DNA from: Hysterangium stoloniferum
Lineage: Eukaryota; Basidiomycota; Agaricomycetes; Hysterangiales; Hysterangiaceae
DNA length: 64,000 bases
Assembly: GCA_015178975.1 (NCBI GenBank)
Contig: WHVD01000230.1
Location: forward strand, 42,633 to 106,632
Direction of reading: 5' to 3'
Part shown: positions 1 through 10,300 of the stretch, piece by piece
Layout: every line of letters begins with the position of its first letter
Numbering within the stretch: the stretch's first letter is position 1
The notes under the pieces: generated by a model
The model's input: only the letters and a program-made list of their open reading frames with translations
The model's database searches: none
What the model was told of the DNA's origin: nothing
Translations under genes and position numbers: made by a program

Positions 1-517
1 GGTCAAGCTCCCTCAGTCCACTTCATCATTATGAACAATTTCAATAGCCCTGATCAGGCAGCTTCAATTTTGTCCTCTTTTGTTTGGTAGTCTCTCTGCT
101 TCTTTCTACACATATTAGTATAATTATGTATTGACTGCCGCAGATGCCACAGTAAGTGTACCATAAGTGCACTGGCACTTCCAACACCTTAATTGATTTC
201 TCTCTCTCTCTCTCTCACTCATCCATCTTATTTCGGAGAACATGTAGAAATAAATGGGGTGGAGAACTATAATATATGAGCCTTAGTTGGGACCATTAGG
301 TGAACAATTAACTATTAACTACCTATAATATATGACTATGTGTAGATTAGTATAGGTGTATTATGCAGTATCACTACTTATGCCTCAGCTGGGACTATTA
401 GGTGAACAACTAAGGCAATACAACTTCATGCTAAGCCATATATATTACTTCAGTAACTCATTGCTGAGTTGGCACTCTCCCCCTGTTTCCCAAATGGTTG
501 ACACTATTACTCCAACA
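1..517 (-). mobile_element. Ty1/Copia 3' LTR, incomplete at window edge
   Basis: Read on the minus strand, a TGTTGG start at 517 lies directly after a G-rich tract (518-524) that follows the end of a Copia reading frame. This is the usual order: end of pol, polypurine tract, 3' LTR. The LTR runs off the left edge, so its other end and target duplication cannot be seen. It contains a short CT dinucleotide run near 197-218 and two diverged copies of a unit (about 281-315 and 380-412) that both read TTAGGTGAACAA. Confidence 0.6.
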
Positions 518-594
518 CTCCCCCTCATATGTGAGGTAGGGCCTTGGTGAGCATATTGGCTACCATTTCATTAGTTGTACAGTAAATGGGTTTG
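518..594 (-). pseudogene. C-terminal end of a Copia RNase H, truncated
   Basis: On the minus strand from 594 to the stop at 525 the frame reads TNEMVANMLTKALPHI and then TGA. This matches the hallmark end of Copia polyproteins, (M)VAD-x-LTKALP. A G5 tract and the LTR start follow at once. The rest of the element is missing because a family B LTR starts at 595. The fragment is too short to place in a Copia clade. Confidence 0.7.
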
Positions 595-892
595 TGTTAA
601 GTTCTGGATCTCTGGGTGGGATTGCTGGTGGATATTCCAGACACTTCTCCAGAAATATGTCCATGGAGTTTCCAGGGATTAGTCTGGGGTGTATTGGAAT
701 ATTACCAGAGTATGGGTTGGACTTGGCTTCAGCTTATGTGCTGTGCCCTTGTGCACTCACTCAGGTGTCCATATTTCAGAGGGTGGATATATGCCAGAGT
801 GTTTACAGATACTTGGAGTCTGGAGAGTTCTGGATATCCAGAGTCTGGAGGGTTCTGGATATCGAGTGTACAGAGAGAACAAAGGAGCAGAT

Positions 893-2243
893 TGTTAAGT
901 TCTGAGGATCTTGAGCCATGGAGTTTCCAGTAATATTCCAAACACTTTCTGGGAATGTCCCATGGAGTCCCCAGGTAATAGTAATAGTCTGGGGAGTTTC
1001 TGGGGTTTAGTACAAGGAGTATCAGAATAATTACCAGAGTACTGGGATGGACTTGGCTTTAGCTTTTGTGCTGCACCCTCGTACACTCATTTGGGTGTCC
1101 ATATTTCAAGCTGACAGAATGCCTACAAGGAAGATGTAGATTCTGGAGTTCCCATGGGAGTTCCGGGAATCAAGTGTCCAGACTGACAAGAGGAGTAGAG
1201 ACTGGATCAGGACATATTCAGGGTGTAACTAGTTCAAGATTCAAACTGGATTGTAAGTACATGAGTATGGAAGACTATATAGACTTTGAATTATATGCAA
1301 TACCAAATCTGGTAATAATGAGGTGCAAAACAAGTAAACATAAAATGAGATGAGCAATACCAAACTGGGTATTAGGGATGGAACAGAACAGAAGTGGAGG
1401 ATGAATCATGACAGGTCATTTGACCATAATGGGAACAGGGTTCTATGCTCTGTTAGAGGGGTTCCAGGAGTCCAGTCAGAGTCCAGTGATGGGTATGTGA
1501 GACATAGAGAGTCGGGTATAAACAGGTTGACATGTGGTACTGTTAAGTTGCATGCTGGGAGGTTGGAAATCTGATGGGGTCCAAACAGAAAGACATGGCT
1601 TCAGCTTGTGTGCTGTGCCCTTGCAAAGTTACCGTCAGTTGTCCTTAAATTTTGAACATGCGAGAACTTAACTATCAGGGATCCGAACAGCAGTCAAACT
1701 GTCAGATCCCTGGATTGGTTGAAAGCAGAGAGGGAGAGAGAGAGAAGATCAGAAGTCTGAGAGAAGAGCAAAAAACTAGTAGGAGTAACTTGTCGACATT
1801 CTGATTGATTTAATACTACAATACATGAGTGACATATATAAGAAATCCAGCACTTATCTGAATGAAACAGAACAAAGAGAAGTACTAATGGAGAAGATGG
1901 AACTACATATAGAGTGATGCAAAAATGGAGACCAATAGACAGAACATTACAAATCTGGATGTAAACTACTATGAGGGTGGAAAAGGCATAAACTGGTTGT
2001 ATAGGATAAGGGGCCAGTGGAAATACTAATCAGGAACAATGAAGGTGCTTAATGGGGTTAGTCAGGATACTGACAGTTTGTGAGGGATTGGAGTTTTGTG
2101 TGAGATCCAATTGGGGCTGACAGTGTGCTGAGCGCATGGGTTGTAACAGGTACTCCAGTTGTAACTGTACCTTGGGTACGATATAGAGAGTCAGGTGCAT
2201 ATAGGGTGGGGTCTGGATCCTGGTGGGTTTTCCAGTTCTAACA
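893..2243 (-). mobile_element. solo LTR, family B, target duplication CAGAT
   Basis: It starts TGTTAAGTTCTG and ends CCAGTTCTAACA. The end matches the reverse complement of the family B start at 27222. CAGAT sits on both sides (888-892 and 2244-2248), which marks a separate insertion. It is split by a family H LTR at 1541-2148. There is no internal retrotransposon coding region, so this is a solo LTR left by LTR-LTR recombination. Confidence 0.75.
1541..2148. mobile_element. solo LTR, family H, target duplication GGTAC
   Basis: The 608-bp block begins TGTTAAG and ends TTGTAACA. It is flanked by GGTAC at 1536-1540 and 2149-2153. It sits inside the family B copy at 893-2243, and removing it rejoins B sequence. 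It carries the shared TGGCTTCAGCTT motif at about 1592-1625. No coding potential is seen. Confidence 0.7.
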
Positions 2244-2758
2244 CAGATTAACTAAGTTGTGACTAAGTTGAGATTAAAACTGAGGAGTAAGTACATGACT
2301 ATATAGATGTTCCAATAATTGTACTACACATCTGGGAGTATAATAAGACCTATTTGGAACTGTTTCCAAAATAAGCATATAATAACAAGTCAGATAAATC
2401 AGGATACAAGGATGGGGACAGATCAGGGAATAAGGGCAACAACAATAGACAAACAAATGAACATCTGTCAACCAGTCAGTTAGGAAATGTGGAACAAAGG
2501 AAGTGCACCAGAATATCCACAGATATCCAATACTATCTGGAAATGGATCCTAACACTATAATGATTGAGTGTGCATATTTCCAGGAAAGCCACAGGTTCC
2601 AGGCAGGTTGGAACATTGGTATAGAGAAGTGACAAGGGTTGACAGGAATGATTGAGTAAAGGTTGGATCATGGATTAAAGATGTATATAGAACAAATGTG
2701 GGAGTCTGGAGAGTCCAGGTCAGGAAATGCTCAAGGACACTTGGAGATGCTAGCTGGG

Positions 2759-2985
2759 TGTCATGAATCAATTATTCTTCAATAAAGTCAAATAATATTC
2801 TATTGATCGAACTCAAAAACCTCATTCAACAAAATATATACTCACCCTGTCGATGAAGTATGTAAGAGGCTATTACCAGTTGTGAGGACTCACAGACGTG
2901 TTGTCAAAGAAGTTATGACAAGTTAGATTATTAATATGACTAATTTACAGATATTTCAACTGACTTCCCTCACTCCTTTCATGGC
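2759..2985. mobile_element. partial LTR, family E
   Basis: It begins TGTCATGAATC and follows the complete family E copy at 3108-3599 through the AATAAAGTC and TTCCYTCAYTCCT blocks. It then breaks into family C sequence near 2985. It is truncated on the right and no target duplication is visible. Confidence 0.5.
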
Positions 2986-3917
2986 CCATTTATGTATGTA
3001 TATACGAGTCATTGGTGTCTAGAAAATACTAATTAAGGGAAGAGTGGAAAACACTATTGACAAATAAGCTTGACTAGGAACCGGAAGGTTACGATAAGTT
3101 CGGAGGCTGTCACAAATTGAATTTTACTCAATAAAGTCGAATAAACAATCGAAGAATATTCAACAATATCGAATAAAGATACCTCATTTGACGAAGTATT
3201 AATTTGTCCTGTTGATAAAGTGTGAGGCAAAGATAGGACACAGAGGCTCACAAATAAATAAGTTGAAGAAAGGCTCAGAAAAAGTTCGACGATTATATAA
3301 TACAGTAAATAATATAATATAATACAGGTTTTCTGACTGACTTCCTTCATTCCTATCATTGCCCTTATATACTATATATCATTTACCTATGATGATAATA
3401 TGATATCAAAGTGAAATCATCAATGACATCAACCTGAGCCAAATTGAAGATCTTCAATATTGTCAAAGATATTGTTGAAGAATAGTTGAGTCGGAAGTTG
3501 AGTCAGAAGTTGAGTCGGAAAGTCGAAGGAATGTTGAAGAAATGTCGAAGAAATATTAAATTGAATATTATTGAAATTTGAGTTTGTATGGTCGTGACAG
3601 AGGCCATGTTTTATCCAAGAGTGGAATTACAAGAAAAGGAAATAGTCCACAGGTTACAAGTATATATGGGCATATGTGAAACATAGAGTAGAACAGATCA
3701 TCATAATAAAAAAGGGACGTATCAAAGCATAACCAGATAGTATGAGTATAACTTGATAGGGGTGTAAACATGGTTTGATCGCTGTGAAAGCATACATCAG
3801 CATCGGGCAACTGACGGTTTCCAATGCAATGACTTGATTGATAACTTGAAACATTGATAGGCAGCAATAACCTTGGGGACTGTCAGGTTGTGACACAGTT
3901 GTGACATGGTCATAACA
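2986..3917 (-). mobile_element. family C LTR fragment interrupted by family E
   Basis: The sequence follows the minus orientation of family C: TCTAGAAAATACTAA, then GACTAGGAAC, GAGAGTGGAATTAC-like and ATCATAATAAAAAA blocks, ending in TAACA at 3917. The part before about 2986 is lost. Family E interrupts it at 3108-3599. Confidence 0.65.
3108..3599. mobile_element. solo LTR, family E, target duplication GAGGC
   Basis: This 492-bp AT-rich block has TGTCAC/GTGACA terminal inverted repeats and identical 5-bp flanks GAGGC (3103-3107 and 3600-3604). The flanking family C sequence is continuous when it is removed. The interior has tandem-like runs of GTTGAGTCGGAA and GTCGAAG units near 3480-3560. 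Confidence 0.8.
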
Positions 3918-4031
3918 GTATCCCTCCATTTGGCTGAAATCCCAAGGAGGCTGAAAATCTAGATCTTGTACATAAAAACTTGTTGGGTATGGGCAGTGTG
4001 TCAAAACATCATGTGACCTGGTAAAAATTTA

Positions 4032-4041
4032 CATATAAAAA
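4032..4041 (+). promoter_or_regulatory. TATA-like box before the antisense zinc-cluster gene
   Basis: CATATAAAAA lies about 50 bp before the likely start codon at 4090, a plausible core promoter for the plus-strand gene. No other element is recognised between 3918 and 4089. Confidence 0.35.
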
Positions 4042-4089
4042 TTCGAGGGGTGCTGGCACTTGAAATTTAACTCTTTTCCCTCAACCACA

Positions 4090-5085
4090 ATGACCATGGG
4101 CTCGGGATCGAAGCCCTTCCCATCCAGGCCAACCGTTGCCCCTGTATCGGGTCTGAGTGGACCCCCGAATGCACAAGAACATCAACAACTTCTCGAAGAG
4201 AAGAAGAAGGTGCGCGAGGAGGAAGAGTGTAATGAGAAGGAGGAGCTGGAGGTGATAGAGGTGGGGGAGAAAAAGTTGGCAGAGGAAGAGGCTGCATGCA
4301 AGCATTGGGAGGCTGTGCTTGTGAAGAAAAAGCAGTGGGAGGCCGATCAGGTGTGAGAAGAGGAGGCAAAGAAGAAACAGGAGGGCAAAGTAAGTCGGAA
4401 TTTCTCATTCTTGTAACCTTGCTGACATTCTTTTACAGTGCAAAGTGGTGATACCATTGGACTCTGATGATGAAGAGGACAAGGAGGACAAGGAGGATGT
4501 GCTGGGGCCTTTGAGCCCCAAGGTAAGTTCGGACTCCTAGTATTTTAGTTTTCTAATTTTTTTTTGTTTTCAATTATAGAAACAAAAACAGGCCCCCAAG
4601 GTGGGGCCCAAAAATAACCTGAAATGCAACCGGTGCACCAAATGGGGTCAGATTTGCCATCCACAGGCAAATGGTTGGGGCTGCACCTGTCAACAGTGTG
4701 CCAACCAAAAACTCAGCTGCACCTTCCCAGATACCAACAGAAATGGGTCTTATCAAGAATGGCAAGCCAATGCATTAGAGGAGCAAAATCAGTTCATGTG
4801 CAATTCTTCTCGGAGATGACTCGGTTCCGGTTCAAAACACTGCAACAACAAGGCCTAATCACCAAACAACTGCGACTATTGGGCATGGGGCTGGAGAAAC
4901 AAACCAGTGCCGTTGAGTCTCTCAGGGAACAACTTGAACAGTACTTGGAAGTGTCAAGTTCCGATGAAGTTGGGCCTGGAGTTGGGATATCAGGGAAAGT
5001 TGGTGAGGTGTCAGTAGCTGTTGGTGAAGGGGAAAACTTGGAGGCCAGGGAGGAAGGAGAGGTCATAGAGGACACTTATAGATAG
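4090..5085 (+). pseudogene. broken spliced gene for coiled-coil/zinc-cluster protein, transposon-associated
   Basis: Exon 1 starts at ATG 4090 (MTMGSGSKPF) and encodes a Glu/Lys-rich stretch likely to form a coiled coil. A GTAAGT donor follows GGC AAA near 4390, with an acceptor TTTACAG near 4438. A second intron (GTAAGT near 4522, acceptor TATAG near 4580) leads into a cysteine cluster with spacing C-X2-C-X6-C-X10-C-X2-C-X6-C. This fits the fungal Zn2Cys6 pattern. A second helical acidic region follows to 5085. Two lesions are visible: an in-frame TGA near 4354, readable as a former CGA, and a frameshift near 4800 where one frame ends and the other continues. It lies on the strand opposite to the neighbouring Gypsy pol, between that pol's chromodomain and the LTR side. 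Proteins of this layout are common near transposons in agarics as far as I recall. The function is unknown. Confidence 0.6.
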
Positions 5086-5166
5086 TAAAATATAATGGTT
5101 TTAAACAAAACAAACAAAGCATGAAAACATAAGGCATAGTCGGAAAAGGTTGGATACTGTGGGAAA

Positions 5167-8100
5167 CTATAGAGAACCTAAGGGACTGGGTTTATTTGGA
5201 TATGTTTGATGAAAGCCTAAGACAACTTCTGATGCATTTCCGAGCTCTGTAGCTAGGATCCATGAGGTTTCTTCATCTGTACCTTCATAGCCAGCCCATT
5301 TGACCAAATAAAGTAACTTGCATGAGCATTGGTGATTGTTGATTTTGGAGTCTAGGATTTCTGATATCTCGAATTTGGGTTCTCTATCAATAATCATGGG
5401 TGGAGGTGGTGGTTGTATGCAATCTGGTATATTGTTAGCAACACATGGTTCTAACATAGATACATGGAATACTGGGTGCCTGCACACATGTTGTTGGGAA
5501 GCCAAAGTGTCCACGAAAGCGTGCCGGCTTGTGCTATAACTTCAAAAGGACTTAAATATTTTCCAGAGAGCTTCTTAGAGGGTCTAGTAGTTCAGAAAAA
5601 CTCGGCTTTAATGAATACTCGGTCTCCAATCTTTAAATCAGGAGGCAGAAGTTGATTCTTATCTGTGGACCGTTGGTATCGTTTTTGGGCCATTGTGATA
5701 GTTTTTGAAGTTCTTGATGTAGCTGGTCAAGGTTTGTACTGAAGTCTTGAGCATGGGTGGATGTGAGATCATATTCCAGGTGGATTGTGATATTGGGGTT
5801 GTAGCCTTTGTTTGCGAAAAAAGGTGAAATGCCAGTAGTGGCATTCAGAGTGTTGTTACAAGCAAATTCAGCTAGCAGTAGTAGTGATTTCCAATTATCT
5901 TGTTGATAGTTCCAATAGACACGAATGTACTGTTCCAAGGTTTGATTCATGCATTCAGTTTGGCTGTCACCTTCCAGGTGATAGCCCGAAGTGAAGTGTA
6001 ACTTCATGTCTAGTGCTTTTCCGAGTGACCTAAAGAAATGAGAGACAAACTCGGATCCATGATCAGATGTGACATGCAACAGAATGCCATGCTTGGAAAA
6101 TACATGGGTGATGAATAGTTCAGCTAACTGTACAGATGTTATTGTGTCATATGTTGGAATGAAAATACTTTGCTTTGTGAGCCAATCCACAACAACTAGG
6201 ATTGCTGTATGACCTTCAGATGCCGGTAGGTGCCTCAATGAAATCCATAGAAATCAAGTTCCAGGGTTTTTCTGGTATTGGTAATTGTTTGAGTAGGCCA
6301 TATGGTTTGTGTCACTGTGATTTAGAGTGTAAACACGTTGTACAGGATTTGAAATAGTGCTTAACAAAATCTCGGATGCCAGGCCATGTACATATATTCT
6401 CTTCTAATGAGTGAAGTGTTTTATTGAGGCTGAAATGTCCTGAGATCGGGTGGTTGTGCTTATGTTGTAGGATTTGCAGCCAAAGGGTGTTGGAATCCGG
6501 TACATAGATGCGGTTGTCAAGTCTAATGAAACCCTGCAAGTCTAGTGACCATCAGGGTTGATCGGGGTCGGACGGATTATCGAGGTGTGCTTTGGTGACT
6601 GGGTCTAATGGAATTGCCGATAGTATATCTTGAAGTAACTTTTCAGTATCCATAAGGATAACACTTCGCAAGACTGGATGAATGAGGTAAGTGGCTCAGA
6701 TAGATGTGGACAGTTGTTCAGTTGAAAAAATAGGCTTGAAGTTATGTGGATTAACTGTGGCATAATCACTACTCCCCTCTTTAGAATAGATGTCCCATTG
6801 TCTAGTCATAGCATTGGGTTTTCCACCAAGGCAGCCAGGATGGAAGTGGATTACCATATTGAAAGTGGAGAGTATTCAGACCATTGGGCTTGCCAATGGG
6901 TGAGCAGTTTTGTGGTTTGAAAAGTAAACCAAATTCTTGTGGTCGGTTATGACATCTATCAGATGAACCAATCCTTCCAAATAATGTCACCATGTCTTGA
7001 AAGCTTCAAATATCACGAGTAGTTCTTTATTGTGAACATCATAGTTGAGTTCGGGTGCTGAAAAGGTGTGAGACAAGAAGGCTACTGGGTGGACTTCACC
7101 ATCAGTGTCCAGCATGGACAATATCGCAGCAAGTGCATAATCCGAGGCATCAGTTTCCACAATGAGTTGAACATCAGGCTTCCAGTGTGACAAAATAGGG
7201 GCAGAGAAATTCCATGGGGCATCTTTACAAGTAAGAGTTGTGAATGAAACAATGACAAAAATTGGTGAAGCCTAAAAAGGACTGAATGTCCTTAACCTTT
7301 CGGGGTTCCGGCCAATCTTGAATGACTTGAATTTTAGAGTCATCCATCTGGAGACCATTGGGTCCCATCATGAAACCTAAATATTCAACTGTGTTGACAT
7401 CAAATGAACATTTTTTACCATTCGCAAAAAGACCATGTTTTCGGAGTCTTTGGAGAACTTCACAGACATGTTTGTCATGAAGTGTAGGATCTTCAGAGAA
7501 TATGAGAATGTCATCTAAGTAGACAATGACATAGATGTTGAGGATGTCAGAAAAGACGTCATTGATAAAATGTTGAAAGACCGATGGAGCGTTGGTGAGG
7601 CTGAAAGGCATCACTAACCATTCGAAGGAGCCATAGTGAGTGCAAAAAGCTGTTTTCCATTCGTTGCCTTCGGTGATCCAAACCAAATGATAGGTGTGTT
7701 TGAGATCTATCTTTATATAGATTTGGGCCTTCCAAGGGGCATCAAGTAAATTGGAGATTAGTGGTAATGGTTACTTATCTTTCCAAATGATCACATTTAG
7801 TCCTCAAAAGTCAACACAAAGCTGTAGGAACCGTCTTTTTTCTGAATGAATAGGACAGGGGCTCCATAAGGAGGCTTTGAGGGTCAGATAAATCCTATAG
7901 CCAAGTGTTCATCCAAGAAATCTTGGATAGCTGATAATTCAGACTGTGAGAGAGGATAAACCAGGCCTAAGGGCAGATGTGAACCTTCTTCAATATCAAT
8001 TTTCAAATCGTGGGGCCTGTGAGGGGCAAGTTGATCAGCTTTTTGTTTACTGAAGATGTCTGCGAATTCATGGTATTTTTCTGGAACACCTTCCAAATCT

Positions 8101-8720
8101 GTGATTGGTTCAGCCACCGGGGTTGTGAACTGACTGGTGGCTTCATCAACCTTAAGGTTGACTGTAAATGCTCGGGAGCCTTCCAACTTGATGGCTCTTA
8201 TAAAAGCTGCGGCAGTTATTAGAGAGACCGAAGGTGGAGAGCTCAGATTTGCCATGGGGGCTGGAAGTGCCGTAGAGGCCATATTTGCCGAAACAGGTGG
8301 AAACGGACCAGTCATATCAGGTGCCGATGGGGTTCAGAAATGGATACTGGTGAGCCAGTTATGTCCTAGAACCATGGAGCAGCTCGAGTCCAACTGTGTT
8401 ACAAAAAATGTAACTGTCTGAAAGGTTCCACATGGGAACTGAAGTCGGAGTTCACAGGCTTGCAAGATTACAGAGTTTGAGGTACCATCAAAGAGTGGAA
8501 TCAGATCTATTGCATAGGTTTTTAACTGATTTTTTTGGGAAAAATTTATATCTATAAAACAATGGGTTGAACCTGAATCTACAAGAGCTTGAAAAGTAAG
8601 ACTCCCAAAGGGTTCTGAAGTGAGATTTATAAACAGTGAATTTGGATCATACAGGGCAGATGCATTAAGCTGACAATTTTCTGGTGTGTGGGGAGATTCA
8701 ATGCAACTCTCCAACCACAC
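5167..8720 (-). pseudogene. degraded Ty3/Gypsy pol with chromodomain, gag missing
   Basis: In transcription order (high to low coordinate) the pieces are as follows. Aspartic protease at 8720-8334 with ALVDSGSTHCF. Linker and RT start at 8315-7884 (GVPEKYHEFADIFSKQKAD). RT palm at 7686-7225 with YLDD. RNase H start at 7193-6987 (VETDASDYALAA). Integrase HHCC region at 6539-6312 (H-x-H then CTTC). Integrase core at 6238-5633 with SDHGSEF and the downstream acidic part of the DDE triad (QTECMNQTLEQY). C-terminal chromodomain at 5514-5167 (LYLVKWAGYEG). Several stops and frameshifts separate these. Gag and the 5' LTR are gone, cut off by family C sequence near 8735. It is the same clade as Gypsy-2 (55.6-59.9 kb) by the shared GVPEKYH-FAD linker. 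Confidence 0.85.
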
Positions 8721-8734
8721 GGAATCCAGACATC

Positions 8735-9393
8735 AGGTGTCCTTAAATTTCAGGCAGGCAAACACTAGTCCTATCGAATTCCTCATGGCAAATTACCGAT
8801 TGGAGCCAAAAGATAAGTTGAGTGTTGGGTTGAGGGGTCGGAGGCTGAGGATGGGCGAGCGCACGCAGAGGCAGGGAGCAGGATACTTAGAGTAAGACGT
8901 ATAGAGATGTATGTGGGTGTTATGAGTCAATATTCTGATTGCCTAGCAACTACAACTACAGCAGATTTATATATGTACAAGTCATTGGCATCTAGAAAAT
9001 ACTAACTAAGGGAAGAGTGGAAAACGCTATTGACAAATAAGCTTGACTAGGAACTGGAAGGTTACAATAAGTTCAGAGGCCATGTTTTATCTGAGAGTGG
9101 AATTACAAGAAAAGGAAATAGTCCACAGGTTACAAGTATATACAGGCATATGTGAAACATAGAGTAGAATGGATCATCATAATAAAAAAAGGACATATCA
9201 AAGCATAACCAGATAGTATGAGTATAACTTGACAGGGGCGTAAACAGGGTTTGATCGCCATGAAAGCATACGTCAGCATCGGGCGACCAACGGTTTCCAA
9301 TGCGATGACTTGATTGATAACCTGAAATATCAATAAGCAGCAATAACCTTGGGGACTGTCGGGTTGCAACAGGGTTGCAACACGGTCGTAACA
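8735..9393 (-). mobile_element. family C LTR, truncated at one end
   Basis: From GGTGTCCTTAAATTT near 8736 the sequence follows family C in minus orientation to CGGTCGTAACA at 9393. The first 90-100 bp of that orientation, including the shared core motif, are missing where it joins the Gypsy relic. This is the best ungapped copy of the outer C sequence for comparison with 25381-40125. Confidence 0.7.
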
Positions 9394-10300
9394 ACTTGAG
9401 ACACTAGTAATAGAACAGGGTAATACCTACAGTAAGTCAATATCTGAACTGAGGAGTAGCAGAGTACAGGGAGGGACTTTATACTGAGTATGGATAAACA
9501 GGATGATATGGAACATGGCAAAGTTTCAAAATGGAGTGACAAGCAAGAGTTGGAAGAGCAAGGTGTGGAAAATGAGTAATGGATCAAAATAATGAATGAA
9601 TGGATTAAACAGAGCAATAGTAATTCAAAGAAAGCAAATACCACAGAGTAAATGAAACAAGGCATAGGTGAGAGCTGTTGGAATGGGGATGGAAGAGTGT
9701 GACCCAGGAAGGAAATAGCCTGAGTGTGAGTTGTCAGGACACTGTCATTGGGGATGCCAGTGTTGGTGTAAGCCTGGCGCCCCAGTCTTACTCATTGTCC
9801 TTTTGTTCCACTCCTTTGTTCCACTCCTTTGTTCCACTCCTTTGTTCCACTCCTTTGTTCCACTCCTTTGTTCCACTCCTTTGTTCCACTCCTTTTGTTC
9901 TACCACGTGATCACAGCATATAAAGCCTAGGTAGTTTTCCTTCTCTTACCTTACTGTACACTGCATCTGCCTGTATCCTGTTCTTGTTCTGGACAATACA
10001 CTGTGGTCCTGTCAACTTGTGTGACCACCAGTGATCCCAATTGACGATGGGATTACAGTTGGAGGCACCAAATGGCAGGTTTCCAAGAAGGTGAATACTG
10101 CAAGCAGGGTTCAGAAATGATTGTTCCTAACATGTGGGTGATATGTAACATGTCAATGGTGATTGAACATGATCTGGCAGTGTTAAACTTTGGAAGATTG
10201 ATAGTGAAGATCAGCCCATGTAGTTTATCAATTATATATAGATGTTAAAGACTCATCTGGTATTGGTGTGGGAGGGTTGTCACCTTGGATAAGACTGTGG
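9394..10300. other. probable LTR remnant with minisatellite; no gene seen
   Basis: This stretch lacks coding potential. It contains a 13-bp minisatellite (9802-9894), a TATA-like box GCATATAAAGCC near 9914 and, downstream, CAATTGACGATGGGATTACA then TTGGAGGCACC, which reads like an LTR end followed by a primer-binding region. The other LTR end and an internal region are not visible. Confidence 0.4.
9802..9894. repeat. 13-bp minisatellite, seven copies
   Basis: Seven head-to-tail near-perfect copies of TTTGTTCCACTCC. It lies about 25 bp before a TATA-like box (near 9914), so copy number might influence an LTR promoter; that is inference. Confidence 0.9.

Larger units (their letters stand above)
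595..2758 (-). mobile_element. outer solo LTR, family B, interrupted and truncated
   Basis: The stretch 595-892 begins TGTTAAGTTC, the minus-strand start of family B (compare the complete plus-strand copy at 27222-28276). Similar sequence resumes at 2249 after a second family B copy (893-2243). It then runs on without a recognisable LTR end until a family E piece starts near 2759. The shared core motif (TGGCTTCAGCTT...) lies at about 719-752. The left flank is the Copia frame. No right target duplication survives. Confidence 0.55.

Noticed and set aside
590-2080. GTTTG on both sides of 595-2075, suggesting one large insertion in the Copia frame
   Set aside because: The right copy lies inside the family H LTR (1541-2148), which has its own duplication GGTAC, and the span would cross the family B borders. 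A chance 5-mer match.
9781-9923. 81-codon ORF over the minisatellite
   Set aside because: Its repetitive sequence comes only from the 13-bp units read in shifting frames.
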